DNA of 64,000 nucleotides from Streptomyces sp. 150FB (GTDB lineage Bacteria > Actinomycetota > Actinomycetes > Streptomycetales > Streptomycetaceae). This document shows positions 1-8,268 of this stretch, one piece after another. A program made the position numbers and the translations under genes. Below the pieces are notes generated by a model that was given only the letters and a program-made list of their open reading frames with translations, did no database searches and was not told the origin of the DNA. Position 1 is the stretch's first letter. The number at the start of each line of letters is the position of its first letter. Location of the stretch: positions 6,192,846 through 6,256,845 of the forward strand of contig NZ_JTHL01000001.1 in the NCBI RefSeq assembly GCF_000818195.1, given 5' to 3'.

Positions 1-2
1 CC

Positions 3-1340
3 TCAGCCCTTCTCGGCGCCGAGCAGCCGCAGCGTCGAGGCGACACGGAGCGACGCCTCGGCGGGAGAGCCCGCGGTGAGCACCACATGCCCCTGACCGT
101 CCCCGTCCGCACCGGCGTCCGGGACGGGATCGTTCCCGCGCGGGTGCGGCAGCCGTACGTCCCGCACTCCGGGCAGGCCGGTGATCTCCTTCAGCCTGCA
201 CGCGGGCAGCTCCTCCCCGGGCGACAGCCGGAAGGGCACCGCTGACGCGTACCGGTGCGCCACCGGCGGCTCCACCGGCGCCCCGGTCAGCGCGCGGAGG
301 AGTTCGGCCTCCGGGGCGAAGCCGGTGGCCAGTTCGATCAGCCGGCCGATCGGTTCGTCCGCCTGCCGTGCCTGCGAGCGGACGATGCGGGGCCCGTCGG
401 CCGTCAGGACGGCCACGGTGTACGCGAACCCGAACTCGTACCCGGCGAGGCCGAGCAGCCCGGTGGTCGCCGCGCGAATCTCCGCCTCGTCCCCCGCCGC
501 CAGCGGCGCCGGGAAGAGGTGGTCGTGCCCGGCCGGTCCCGCGCGGTGCAGCGCGGTGATGCCGAGCACCCGGTGCATGCCGTCCACCGTCAGGGTCTCC
601 ACCCCGTACTCGGGACCGTCCAGGAACGTCTCGACGAGGTAGGGCCCGGGATGGTCCGACAGTCGCTCCCGCACGCGTCCAGTGTCGATGTCCGGGCGTT
701 CCCGTACGAGAACGGCCCGCGGCCCCGCGGCCCCCGCCCCGAGCGGCCTGACCATCGCGGGCATGCCCACCCGCTCGACAGCCGTGGGCAGTTCGTCGAA
801 CGACTGCGCACAGACGGATGTGACGTACGAGTGCTCGCTCCCGTTGAGCAGGCCGCGCATCGCGGACGGGTCGCCGAGCAGGCGGACGGACTCGGCCGGG
901 TTGGGGGACAGCTCCAGTCGCTCCGCCGTCTCCAGCAGCGCGGGCAGGGTGCTCACCTCGCCGAAGGCCAGCAGCCACCCGATGTGGTGGTCACGCGCCG
1001 TCTCGGCGATCAGGTCGCACAGCGCCCGCGCGTCGCCGAAGTCGGCCCGGAGCGGCACGGGGGCCGGACCCGGGGACGGACCCGGCGGCCCGACCTGACC
1101 CGTGAGCCCTTCCGCGCCCGGATCCGCACCCGCGGACACACCCGCGGGCCCGCTCGGGCCCGCGGGTGTGCCCCAACCGGTCGGCTCCGCACCGGCCTCC
1201 CTCGAATCGCTCACCGTCCAGACGGCGTAGCCGGCCGACACGGCCTCCTGTACGAGCCGGGGCGACGGCGCGACCAGCAGCAGACGCCTCTGGTCGGGCC
1301 CGTCGGGCGCCGGCCCGCTACAGCCGTCCGGTGGCGTCAT
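3..1340 (-). CDS. ATP-grasp domain protein
   Basis: 445 aa. The fold is recognised from a central region resembling ATP-grasp ligases, which join a carboxylate to an amine with ATP: PYLVETFLDGPEYGVE, followed by VDGMHRVLGIT and, near residue 335, a degenerate end-of-domain motif. Residues 50-95 are a Gly/Pro-rich linker between the N-terminal alpha/beta part and the rest. Two normally conserved positions are changed: the ATP-binding Lys is Arg (MVRP), and the usual VEINPR Mg-binding motif reads VRSQAR. The start overlaps the stop of the upstream tautomerase-like gene by 4 bp (ATGA), so the two are probably co-translated. It points away from the serine acetyltransferase operon and would be the tailoring or self-protection ligase of that cluster. 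It may be catalytically altered. Confidence 0.75.
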   Translation of the reverse strand: MTPPDGCSGPAPDGPDQRRLLLVAPSPRLVQEAVSAGYAVWTVSDSREAGAEPTGWGTPAGPSGPAGVSAGADPGAEGLTGQVGPPGPSPGPAPVPLRADFGDARALCDLIAETARDHHIGWLLAFGEVSTLPALLETAERLELSPNPAESVRLLGDPSAMRGLLNGSEHSYVTSVCAQSFDELPTAVERVGMPAMVRPLGAGAAGPRAVLVRERPDIDTGRVRERLSDHPGPYLVETFLDGPEYGVETLTVDGMHRVLGITALHRAGPAGHDHLFPAPLAAGDEAEIRAATTGLLGLAGYEFGFAYTVAVLTADGPRIVRSQARQADEPIGRLIELATGFAPEAELLRALTGAPVEPPVAHRYASAVPFRLSPGEELPACRLKEITGLPGVRDVRLPHPRGNDPVPDAGADGDGQGHVVLTAGSPAEASLRVASTLRLLGAEKG

Positions 1341-1648
1341 GGCGTCGCCCCGGAGGCCGCCGTGCTCGCCGCGCCCGCCACCGCTGCCGCGAAGGCGTCC
1401 CCCGGACCGTCCGCGTTCTCCACGGTTTCCGGGTGCTCGGTGTCCTCCGGAGAACTTCCCGAGACAAGCGTGTCGGCCATGACGCCGCCTTTACCCCAGT
1501 ACCCGGGATCCACATCTCTCACGATGACCGTGACGGCCTCCTGCGGGCAACCGGCAATCCGAGCGACGGACGAGGTCAATTCCGCGACGAGCTCGGCGCG
1601 TTGACTACGACCGTTCCCTTTCCACCAGTCCACGGTGACAACAGGCAT
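1337..1648 (-). CDS. 4-oxalocrotonate tautomerase-like protein
   Basis: 103 aa, starting at the ATG at 1648, which has a GGAGA ribosome site about 6 bases upstream. Mature Pro-2 (MPVVTVDWW) is the expected N-terminal catalytic proline of the 4-OT superfamily, and VIVRDVDPGYWGKGGV matches the family's C-terminal hairpin. 4-OT enzymes interconvert enol and keto forms or add water to or remove it from activated alkenes. The core needs only about 62 residues; the last 40 are an Ala/Gly/Glu-rich tail with no recognisable domain. The gene overlaps the ATP-grasp gene downstream by 4 bp. The neighbourhood suggests a role in an enol, aldehyde or heterocycle step of the proposed amino acid pathway (inference). 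Confidence 0.8.
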   Translation of the reverse strand: MPVVTVDWWKGNGRSQRAELVAELTSSVARIAGCPQEAVTVIVRDVDPGYWGKGGVMADTLVSGSSPEDTEHPETVENADGPGDAFAAAVAGAASTAASGATP

Positions 1649-1904
1649 GACGGTCTCCTTCCCTACGTATACGGGAGCGGGCCCCACGTCACGACATTTC
1701 AGTCGCGCGCGACGGTCCCGCCGATCCAGCCGAGCCTGGGCGGTGCCGTTCCCGTATCCCTCCCGCCGAGTTCCCGTTCCGTGCCCCCCGATGCGTACGG
1801 GACCGGAGGAACCAGCCGGGAAGCAATCGGGAACCGGCGCGGGCACGCTTTCTCCCAGTAACCGAACCCCAACACTCGGTCGACGAAGTCCCCAGGAGCG
1901 TCCG
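1649..1904. promoter_or_regulatory. Divergent intergenic promoter region
   Basis: 256 bp separating the minus-strand ATP-grasp/tautomerase pair from the plus-strand serine acetyltransferase operon. It must carry promoters for both directions. Several short GTACGG/CCGTAC-type inverted elements are visible (for example CCCGTATCC near 1752 and CGTACGGGACCGG near 1795), but I cannot define clean -10/-35 boxes. AGGAG at 1894-1898 serves the acetyltransferase start. Confidence 0.4.
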
Positions 1905-2642
1905 ATGAGAATCACGACGACGACGGAGCCGCAGCCCGCACCCGACAGGCAGCACGCCCCGCAGCCGCGGCAGACGCCGCACGGGCAGCCGCCCACGCAG
2001 GACGCCGCGGCCCGCGTACTCACTCCGCGTCCGGAGTCCGGACCCCTCGGCATCCTGCGGATGATGCGCGAGGACCTGCACGTGGTGGTGGAGCGCGACC
2101 CCTCTGTACGGGGCGTGTTGGAAGCCGCCCTGCACCCCGCGCTCACCGCGCTGTGGACCCACCGCGTCGCCCACCGGCTGCACCGCCGCGGGCTGCGCAT
2201 CACGGCGAAGGTGCTGTCGCGGTGGGCCCGCCGGGTGACGTCCACGGAAATCCACCCGGGCGCCGTGCTCGGCCGCCGGGTGTTCATCGACCACGGCGCC
2301 GCCGTCGTCATCGGCGAGACCTGCACCGTCGGCGACGACGTGACGATCTACCACCAGGTGACGCTGGGCGCCGTGGGCTGGTGGAGCGACAACGAACGGC
2401 CCGAGGGCGCACGCCGCCACCCGGTGGTGGGCAAGGGCGTCATCCTCGGCACCAACGCGACGGTCCTCGGCCCGGTGACCGTCGGAGACCACGCGGTCAT
2501 CGGCGCGCAGGCGCTGGTGAACAAGGACGTGCCCGCGGGCGCCCGGGTGCTCGCGCCCACCGCCGTGGTCAAGCATGTCGGGCGCCGCCCCGAACTGATG
2601 GAGGACGTCTTCGCGACGATCGCCTCGGCCGGCTCCTGGTGA
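1905..2642 (+). CDS. serine O-acetyltransferase (EpsC/CysE type)
   Basis: 245 aa, left-handed beta-helix acetyltransferase that makes O-acetyl-L-serine from serine and acetyl-CoA. The catalytic Asp-His pair lies in FIDHGAAVVIGET (D129, H130), and hexapeptide repeats follow. The ATG at 1905 has AGGAG six bases upstream. This adds about 50 Pro/Gln-rich residues before the usual family start (the ILRMMREDL region). A short insertion (GWWSDNERPEGA) precedes the RRHP motif. The protein ends in SAGSW, not in the C-terminal Ile that housekeeping CysE uses to dock into CysK. The cysteine-synthase homologue follows in the same operon, so the O-acetylserine is probably made for a dedicated beta-substitution reaction. 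Confidence 0.88.
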   Translation: MRITTTTEPQPAPDRQHAPQPRQTPHGQPPTQDAAARVLTPRPESGPLGILRMMREDLHVVVERDPSVRGVLEAALHPALTALWTHRVAHRLHRRGLRITAKVLSRWARRVTSTEIHPGAVLGRRVFIDHGAAVVIGETCTVGDDVTIYHQVTLGAVGWWSDNERPEGARRHPVVGKGVILGTNATVLGPVTVGDHAVIGAQALVNKDVPAGARVLAPTAVVKHVGRRPELMEDVFATIASAGSW

Positions 2643-2725
2643 CCCCGGCCGCCACCCGCCACCCCGCTCCCACCGCTGCCCCGCCCCCTGCCCGCGCCGC
2701 TGCCCCGACCCGGAGGACGAGACTC

Positions 2726-3706
2726 ATGCAGACCGTCGAACACGAACGCACCTACGCCCCCACCACCCCCACCGCACTGGTCGTCGCCGACAGCATCGAG
2801 GACCTGGTCGGCTCGACTCCTTTGATACGGCTACGACTTGACGGCCAGGCCGCCGGCGCGCAGGTGCTGGCCAAGCTGGAGTCGGCGAACCCGATGTCCA
2901 GCAGCAAGGACCGGGCGGCCCTGGAGATGATGCGGGCCGCCGAGCAGCGCGGGCAGTTGGTGCCCGGCACCGGCACGGTGGTCGAGGCCACCTCCGGCAA
3001 CACCGGCATCTCCCTCGCCGCCTTCGCCGCCTCCCGCGGCTACCACTGTGTGATCGTGCTGCCGGACAACGCGACCCCCGAACGGGTGCGGCTGCTCAAG
3101 GCGTTCGGCGCCGAGGTGGTCCAGACCCCGAGCGAGCGGGGCTACCCGGGCGCGATCGAGAAGGCGCAGGAGATCCACGCGGCCACGCCCGGCTCCTGGT
3201 TCCCCTGCCAGCACGAGAACCAGGACAACGTACGGGCCCATTACGAGACCACCGGACCCGAGATCCACGCCGCGGTGCACGCCACGGGCCGCCGCGTCGA
3301 CACACTGGTGTGCACGGTCGGTACGGGCGGCACGCTCACCGGGATCGCCAAGTACCTGAAGGAGATGGACCCTTCGGTGCGGGTGATCGCGGTCGAGCCG
3401 GAGAAGTCCCCGGTGCTCTCGCGAGGCGTGGCGGGACAGCACCGTATCCCCGGTCTCAACGGCGGGTTCGTCGCGATCACCACCGATGTCTCGCTCATCG
3501 ACGAGGTGTTCACCGTCTCCGACGAGGACGCCCTGGAGATGGCCCGCCATCTGGCGCGCAGCCAGGGGCTGTTCGTCGGGGTCTCCTCCGGCGCCGCCGC
3601 CTTCGCGAGCGCGGCGGTGGCGGCCAGGCCGGACCACGCGGGCAGCACCGTCGTCACCGTGCTGCCCGACACCGGCGAGCGCTACCTCAGCATGTGGGGG
3701 GCGTGA
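2726..3706 (+). CDS. cysteine synthase-like PLP-dependent beta-substitution enzyme
   Basis: 326 aa, fold-type II PLP enzyme of the O-acetylserine sulfhydrylase family. K61 in NPMSSSKDR forms the Schiff base, the substrate loop TSGNTG is at 89-94, and the phosphate-binding loop GTGGTLTG and a C-terminal GVSSGAA motif are intact. The enzyme should form an aminoacrylate from O-acetylserine and add a nucleophile. The usual Val before the Schiff-base Lys (SSVKDR) is Ser here, and the loop before GGFV reads IPGLN, so the nucleophile need not be sulfide. ATG at 2726 with GGAGG 11 bases upstream. It lies 83 bp after the acetyltransferase and before the cupin and exporter. Such pairs occur in clusters for non-protein amino acids (D-cycloserine is a known example). 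Confidence 0.85.
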   Translation: MQTVEHERTYAPTTPTALVVADSIEDLVGSTPLIRLRLDGQAAGAQVLAKLESANPMSSSKDRAALEMMRAAEQRGQLVPGTGTVVEATSGNTGISLAAFAASRGYHCVIVLPDNATPERVRLLKAFGAEVVQTPSERGYPGAIEKAQEIHAATPGSWFPCQHENQDNVRAHYETTGPEIHAAVHATGRRVDTLVCTVGTGGTLTGIAKYLKEMDPSVRVIAVEPEKSPVLSRGVAGQHRIPGLNGGFVAITTDVSLIDEVFTVSDEDALEMARHLARSQGLFVGVSSGAAAFASAAVAARPDHAGSTVVTVLPDTGERYLSMWGA

Positions 3707-3739
3707 CAGCGTGCGACGCCACAAGACAGGTGATCCGTC

Positions 3740-4234
3740 ATGAGCCTGGCCGCTTTCCGCGCGTTCGGTGACGCCGTCAAGGTCCAGATAGGCGAGACCA
3801 CCACCACCCGGTTCATCACACTCGCCGACACCACCGACGGCCGGCTCGGACTCTTCCACCATTCCATGCTGCCCGGTGCGACCGGCGCCGCCCCGCATTA
3901 CCACACACGTATCTCCGAATCCTTCTACATCATTTCCGGCGAAGTGACACTGCACGACGGAAAAGGCTGGCGCACCGCGACGGCCGGGGATTTCCTGCAC
4001 GTTCCTGAGAACGCCGTGCACGGATTCCGCAACGACAGTGACAAGACGGCGGAGATGCTCATCATCTTCACCCCTGCCGAGAACAGGGAGGAGTACTTCG
4101 AAGGGCTCGCCCGGCTGGTGGCGAACGGCAACAGGCCCACCAGGGAAGAAATGGTCGCGCTCATGGAGAAGTACGACCAGTTCGAGATCGACGAATCAGA
4201 AATCCACCACCACCACACATCATCGGGAGTGTAG
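3740..4234 (+). CDS. cupin domain protein
   Basis: 164 aa, single conserved beta-barrel. Metal-binding residues fit the cupin_2 pattern: H53 and H55 in PHYHTRISESF, an acidic residue (E60) and H94 in VPENAVHGF. The family includes dioxygenases, isomerases and non-enzymatic binders, so the exact reaction is unknown. A C-terminal helix (residues 115-155) is followed by a natural run of four histidines near the end (IHHHHTSSGV). The gene sits 33 bp after the cysteine-synthase homologue and 4 bp before the exporter, which indicates one transcript. A role in oxidising or rearranging the heterocyclic or amino acid intermediate is plausible but unproven. Confidence 0.75.
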   Translation: MSLAAFRAFGDAVKVQIGETTTTRFITLADTTDGRLGLFHHSMLPGATGAAPHYHTRISESFYIISGEVTLHDGKGWRTATAGDFLHVPENAVHGFRNDSDKTAEMLIIFTPAENREEYFEGLARLVANGNRPTREEMVALMEKYDQFEIDESEIHHHHTSSGV

Positions 4235-4238
4235 GACC

Positions 4239-5204
4239 ATGAATACTGCAAGCTGGGGACGATTCGGCCTGCTGGCCGCACTGTGGGGATGCAGCTTCGC
4301 CTTCATCAAGGTGTCGTTGGACTCCTTCGCACCTCTTCAACTGGTCTTCGGCCGCCTGCTCGTGGGCGCCCTCGTCGTCCTCGCCATCATCGCCGCCAAG
4401 CGCATCGCGCTGCCGAAGCGGAGCATGTGGGGACACATCGTGGTGGCGTCGGTGTTCGGCAACGTGATCCCGTTCACGCTGTTCGCCATCGGTGAGCAGC
4501 ACACCACAGCGAGCACCGCCGGCGTGATCCAGGGCGCGACCCCGCTCGTCACCATGGGGCTCGCCACCTTCGCCATCGCCAGCGAGAAGCCGACGAGGCG
4601 CAAGGTCATCGGCCTGATCGCGGGCTTCATCGGCCTGATCGTCGTCGTCGGACCCTGGCGCTCCTCGGGCTTCGGCTCGCTCGGCGGCCAACTGGCCTGC
4701 GTGGGCGCCGCCGCAAGCTACGCGGTGGGTTTCGTGTACGTGCGCCGGTTCATCGCCCCGTACAAGATCCCCTCGCTCGCCGTGACCGCGGGGCAGTTGA
4801 CCTCGGCGACCGTGATCACCGCGCTGATCACGTCCTTCACGACCGGCTGGAACCCGACCGGGGACGTCACCGTCAAGCCGCTGCTCGCCCTGCTGGTGCT
4901 CGGCGCGGCCTCGACCGGTATCGCCTTCGCCCTGATGAACCGGCTGATCGCGGACGTCGGTCCGACCACGGCCTCCGGCGTGAACTACCTGGTCCCGATC
5001 TTCTCCGTGATCGTCGGCGCGGTGGCGCTGGCCGAGCCGGTGAGCTGGAACGTGCCGGTGGGCGGCGCCGTCGTCATCGCCGCGCTAGCCCTGGCGGAGG
5101 GCCGTATCTCGACCCTCGTCGGACGGACCTCAAAGGCCCCGGCTGCCGCACCGGCCGCGGCGCCGGTGGCGTCAGCCGGCGTACCGCAGAAGGCCTGCCC
5201 GTAA
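4239..5204 (+). CDS. DMT-superfamily (EamA) exporter
   Basis: 321 aa integral membrane protein with about ten hydrophobic helices arranged as two EamA repeats (roughly residues 5-135 and 150-285). The tail after residue 295 is Ala/Pro-rich and cytoplasmic-looking. EamA proteins export amino acids and small metabolites. The ATG at 4239 lies 4 bp after the cupin stop, with GGGAGTG upstream. It is the last gene of the operon, directly followed by a strong hairpin. By position it is the likely efflux and self-resistance pump for the cluster product; the D-cycloserine cluster is also known to carry an exporter beside its serine-acetyltransferase and cysteine-synthase homologues. Confidence 0.82.
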   Translation: MNTASWGRFGLLAALWGCSFAFIKVSLDSFAPLQLVFGRLLVGALVVLAIIAAKRIALPKRSMWGHIVVASVFGNVIPFTLFAIGEQHTTASTAGVIQGATPLVTMGLATFAIASEKPTRRKVIGLIAGFIGLIVVVGPWRSSGFGSLGGQLACVGAAASYAVGFVYVRRFIAPYKIPSLAVTAGQLTSATVITALITSFTTGWNPTGDVTVKPLLALLVLGAASTGIAFALMNRLIADVGPTTASGVNYLVPIFSVIVGAVALAEPVSWNVPVGGAVVIAALALAEGRISTLVGRTSKAPAAAPAAAPVASAGVPQKACP

Positions 5205-5279
5205 CCGCGGGGGCCTCAGCTCCCCGCCGCCCCCGCCTCCCCGCGCGTCCCCATTTCTCCACCCACCGCCACCCCCCAC

Positions 5280-5342
5280 ACACGGGCCGGGGCCGGCGCC
5301 GACACCCGCACACGGGTGTTCCGCGCCGGCCCCGGCCCGTGT
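5280..5342. terminator. Long nested inverted repeat, probable terminator
   Basis: A perfect 20-bp inverted repeat (arms 5280-5299 and 5323-5342) encloses a second, 7-bp hairpin (ACACCCG 5302-5308 with CGGGTGT 5313-5319). It lies 75 bp after the exporter stop and has no T-run, as is common in streptomycetes. It separates the exporter operon from the bicupin operon. Confidence 0.75.
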
Positions 5343-5584
5343 CGTGCGTACGCCCGTATGTACGGGTCACGCGCCCGGGTCCTGCCCGCGCCCGTCGCCC
5401 CCCGTACCGCGCCCGTACCCGACGGGTCCCGTACCGACGGCACCCGGTCCGCACGCGTTCCCGTCTGCCTCCCCTGACCCACGAACGCGCAGTACCGGCG
5501 CGGGAGTCGACCGGGAACGCCCCGACGGAGTCTGTAGAAGCCAAAGCAGAGACGCCCCCGGCCACACAGGGAGTAGCCATCATC
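5343..5584 (+). promoter_or_regulatory. Upstream region of the bicupin-flavin reductase operon
   Basis: About 240 bp with no convincing gene. It is rich in CGTACG/GTACGGG elements (for example an imperfect repeat CCCGTATGTACGGG near 5352) that could be operator sites, but no clear promoter boxes stand out. GGGAG near 5568 is the likely ribosome site for the ATG at 5585. Confidence 0.35.
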
Positions 5585-6397
5585 ATGCAGACCTCCACCT
5601 TCCTGGGCACCGCCCGGATCATCCACCGGTCCGAGTTCGTCTTCGAGCCGGTGCTCGACCGGCCCGACGCCCTCACCACCCTCGCCACCCCGGTCAGTCC
5701 TGCCGCCGGCGCCACCCACGTCACCCTGCACGTCGTACGGATCGCCGCGGGCGAGTCCTTCACCCCCGAGGCGAGCGTCGCCGAGGAGAACACCGTCGTC
5801 GTCTTCGACGGTTCGGGCACCGCCCGCGTCGGCACCGAGACCCGCGCGGTCGGCCGCGCCGACGGCGTCTACGCACCCACCGGCCGTGTGCTCACCCTGA
5901 GCGCCGACAACGAGGGCCTGACCGCATACGTGTGGCGGGCACCGCTGGCCGAGGGACGCGTCCTGGGCTCCGACCCCGCGCTGTTCTCCTCCCTGTGGAA
6001 CGAGACCACCCGGCTGCAGGGCTTCGCCGGAGCCGGGAAGGGCGACGGCGAGACGGAGTTGGCGGCGATGAACTTCGTCTTCTGGCCGGGGACCGGTAGC
6101 TGCCAGCTCTGCCTGCACTGCGGCATCCAGCAGCCGGGCCAGACCTTCAACGTCCACCTGCACCCGGACAGCGACGAGGCGTTCATCGCCTTCGAGGGAA
6201 TCGGTCAGATGTACCTCGGCGACCACTGGGTCGACGTCGAAGCGGGCGACGTGCTGTACGCGTCCGCCGGCGTCCTGCACGGCGCGCGCAACCCGTACAC
6301 CGGCCCCGACGCACGGCGCTTCGTCACGTGCGGCGGACCCACCCCCTACGACCCGGCGCTCTACGCCGCCGCGGGCGTCTCCTCCGAGGTCAGGTAA
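5585..6397 (+). CDS. bicupin protein
   Basis: 270 aa with two cupin barrels. The N-terminal one (about 45-120) has lost the metal histidines. The C-terminal one keeps H191, H193 and E198 in NVHLHPDSDEAF and H232 in AGVLHGARN. A Cys cluster (SCQLCLHCG, residues 172-179) precedes the active barrel. Length and two-barrel layout resemble (S)-ureidoglycine aminohydrolase and similar metal-dependent bicupins, which act on ureido or amide compounds, but specific identity is not demonstrated. It is the first gene of the second transcription unit; the amidotransferase starts 5 bp after its stop. A longer upstream frame exists but lacks a ribosome site. Confidence 0.72.
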   Translation: MQTSTFLGTARIIHRSEFVFEPVLDRPDALTTLATPVSPAAGATHVTLHVVRIAAGESFTPEASVAEENTVVVFDGSGTARVGTETRAVGRADGVYAPTGRVLTLSADNEGLTAYVWRAPLAEGRVLGSDPALFSSLWNETTRLQGFAGAGKGDGETELAAMNFVFWPGTGSCQLCLHCGIQQPGQTFNVHLHPDSDEAFIAFEGIGQMYLGDHWVDVEAGDVLYASAGVLHGARNPYTGPDARRFVTCGGPTPYDPALYAAAGVSSEVR

Positions 6398-6402
6398 CCG
6401 CC

Positions 6403-8268
6403 ATGTGCCGCATATACGGATCCTTCAACACCCACTCCAGCGACGAGGAACTGAACTCCGTCGCCACGCTGCTGCACCACGGCGGCCCGGACGCCCAGTC
6501 CTTCACCCGCGAGCCCGGCTGGGCACTGGGCAACAACCGCCTCTCGATCATGGACCCCGAGGGCGGGGCGCAGCCCTACCACCACGGCCGGATCACCGTC
6601 GTCTTCAACGGTGAGATCTACAACCACGAGGAGCTGCGCGCCAGGCTCGCCCGGCGCGGCTTCCACTTCGCCGACCGCTGCGACGGCTCGATCCTGCCGG
6701 CCCTGTACCTCACGTACGGCGACCGGTTCACCGAGCAGTTGGACGGCATGTACTCGGTCGCCGTGCTCGACCTGCGGACGAGCCCCCGCCTGGTGCTGGC
6801 CACGGACGACTCCGGCATGAAGCCGCTCTACTACAGTTGGGACGCGCCCAGCGGCCGTCTCCACTTCGCCTCCGAGATCCCCGCGCTGCTGGGCTTCAGC
6901 GAAGTGACCGCGGACGAGGACGAGTTCGGGCTCGACAGCTACCTCACCTCCAAGACGCCGTTCGGCGACCGCACCATGTTCCGCGGCATCAACGTGCTGC
7001 CCCCGGCCGCCACTGCGGTCGTCGGCCGCCACGAGCCGCTGCGGATCACCACCCGCCCGATGGGCTACACCGGCGGTCCCGGCCTCGATGTGTCGCGCAC
7101 CCTGCGCGACGCGGGCAGCGACCTGGGCTCACTGCTCGCCCACGAGGTCTCCCGGCTGCTGATCGCGGACGCCCCGGTCGCCGCCATCACCTCGGGCGGA
7201 CTCGACTCCAGCCTGGTCACCGCGCTCGCCGCCCGCGCCGTGAGCGCCATGTCCGGACCGAGCGCACTGCACACCTTCAACATCGCCTACACCGGCAACT
7301 GGCCAGGTGACGAACGGGCGTTCGCGGCCGAGGTCGCCGCAGCAGTCGGGACCACGCACCACCAGGTCGAGGTCGACCCCGCGACCTTCCCCGAGCTGCT
7401 CTCGGACGTCGTCTGGCACCTGGGACAGCCCAACGCCGACCCCATCACGCTCAGCACCTTCTCCCTGTTCCGCGCCGTGCGCGACGCCGGGTTCAAGGTC
7501 GCGCTCACCGGCGACGCCGCCGACGAACTCTTCGGCGGGTACTCGCGGATGCAGGCGGCCGTGGAAGCCAACGAGTGCTCCGACTGGGCCCAGACGTACC
7601 TCGACCACCTCGCCGCCGTGCCCCGCTCCCTGCGCGAGCGGCTCTACACCAGCGACTACGCCGCCGGCGTCCGCGCGCACGGCCCCGGGCTGCCCTCCGG
7701 GCTCACCGAGACCCTCGCGCACGGCGAGGGCACCCGGCTCCAGCGCATCTGCGCCATCGAGCAGCAGTACCGGCTGCCCTCGTACCACCTGCGGCGCGTC
7801 GACCACCTGTCGATGGCCAGCTCGGTGGAGGCCAGGCTCCCCTTCTGCCAGCCCGCCGTCGTGCGGTACGCCGCGACCCTGCCCGACTGGCACCGCATCA
7901 TGCCGGGCGGCGGTGTCAAGCGCGCGCTCTACCGGGCCGCCGAGGGGCTCGTCCCCAGCAGCGTCCTCAACCGCCCCAAGCAGCCCTTCACCCTGCCCAT
8001 CACCGCCATGCTCACCCCCGGGCAGCGGCTGTGGAGCATGGCCCGCGACGTCCTCTCGCCCGCCACGCTGCGGGCCGACGGCCGGATCAGGCCCGACACC
8101 GTGGAATCCCTCTTCGCCGAGCAGGCCGAGCGGCCGAGCGACAGCGGCTCCCTCGCCCTGTGGTCCCTGATGTCCCATCAGATGTGGCGCCGGCAGTTCT
8201 TCACCCCGACGTCCGTACGCGGGCTCGCATCGCAGTCGACACCCGTCCTTCTGGAGGCCGCCGTATGA
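6403..8268 (+). CDS. asparagine synthetase (glutamine-hydrolysing)-like amidotransferase
   Basis: 621 aa, two-domain AsnB family. Cys-2 (MCRIYG) becomes the N-terminal glutaminase nucleophile, and FNGEIYN is typical of the class II glutaminase domain. The ATP-PPi loop SGGLDSS is at residues 264-270, with TGDAADELFGGY further on. It adenylates a carboxylate and transfers ammonia to it, giving an amide; some homologues in secondary metabolism use other acceptors or cyclise. GAGGTCAGG overlaps the bicupin stop. The stop overlaps the next start (ATGA). In this cluster it probably creates the amide nitrogen that is later oxidised or cyclised (inference). Confidence 0.85.
   Translation: MCRIYGSFNTHSSDEELNSVATLLHHGGPDAQSFTREPGWALGNNRLSIMDPEGGAQPYHHGRITVVFNGEIYNHEELRARLARRGFHFADRCDGSILPALYLTYGDRFTEQLDGMYSVAVLDLRTSPRLVLATDDSGMKPLYYSWDAPSGRLHFASEIPALLGFSEVTADEDEFGLDSYLTSKTPFGDRTMFRGINVLPPAATAVVGRHEPLRITTRPMGYTGGPGLDVSRTLRDAGSDLGSLLAHEVSRLLIADAPVAAITSGGLDSSLVTALAARAVSAMSGPSALHTFNIAYTGNWPGDERAFAAEVAAAVGTTHHQVEVDPATFPELLSDVVWHLGQPNADPITLSTFSLFRAVRDAGFKVALTGDAADELFGGYSRMQAAVEANECSDWAQTYLDHLAAVPRSLRERLYTSDYAAGVRAHGPGLPSGLTETLAHGEGTRLQRICAIEQQYRLPSYHLRRVDHLSMASSVEARLPFCQPAVVRYAATLPDWHRIMPGGGVKRALYRAAEGLVPSSVLNRPKQPFTLPITAMLTPGQRLWSMARDVLSPATLRADGRIRPDTVESLFAEQAERPSDSGSLALWSLMSHQMWRRQFFTPTSVRGLASQSTPVLLEAAV

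Noticed and set aside
255..1604. Long plus-strand frame of 449 codons opposite the ATP-grasp gene
   Set aside because: It mirrors the high-GC third-position pattern of the real minus-strand genes, has an Arg/Gly/Pro composition and shows no domain.
3..5204. D-cycloserine biosynthesis cluster
   Set aside because: Acetyltransferase, CysK homologue, ATP-grasp and exporter match the logic, but no arginase-like, haem-type hydroxylase or diaminopimelate-epimerase-type racemase with the cycloserine layout is present, and the second operon has no counterpart there.
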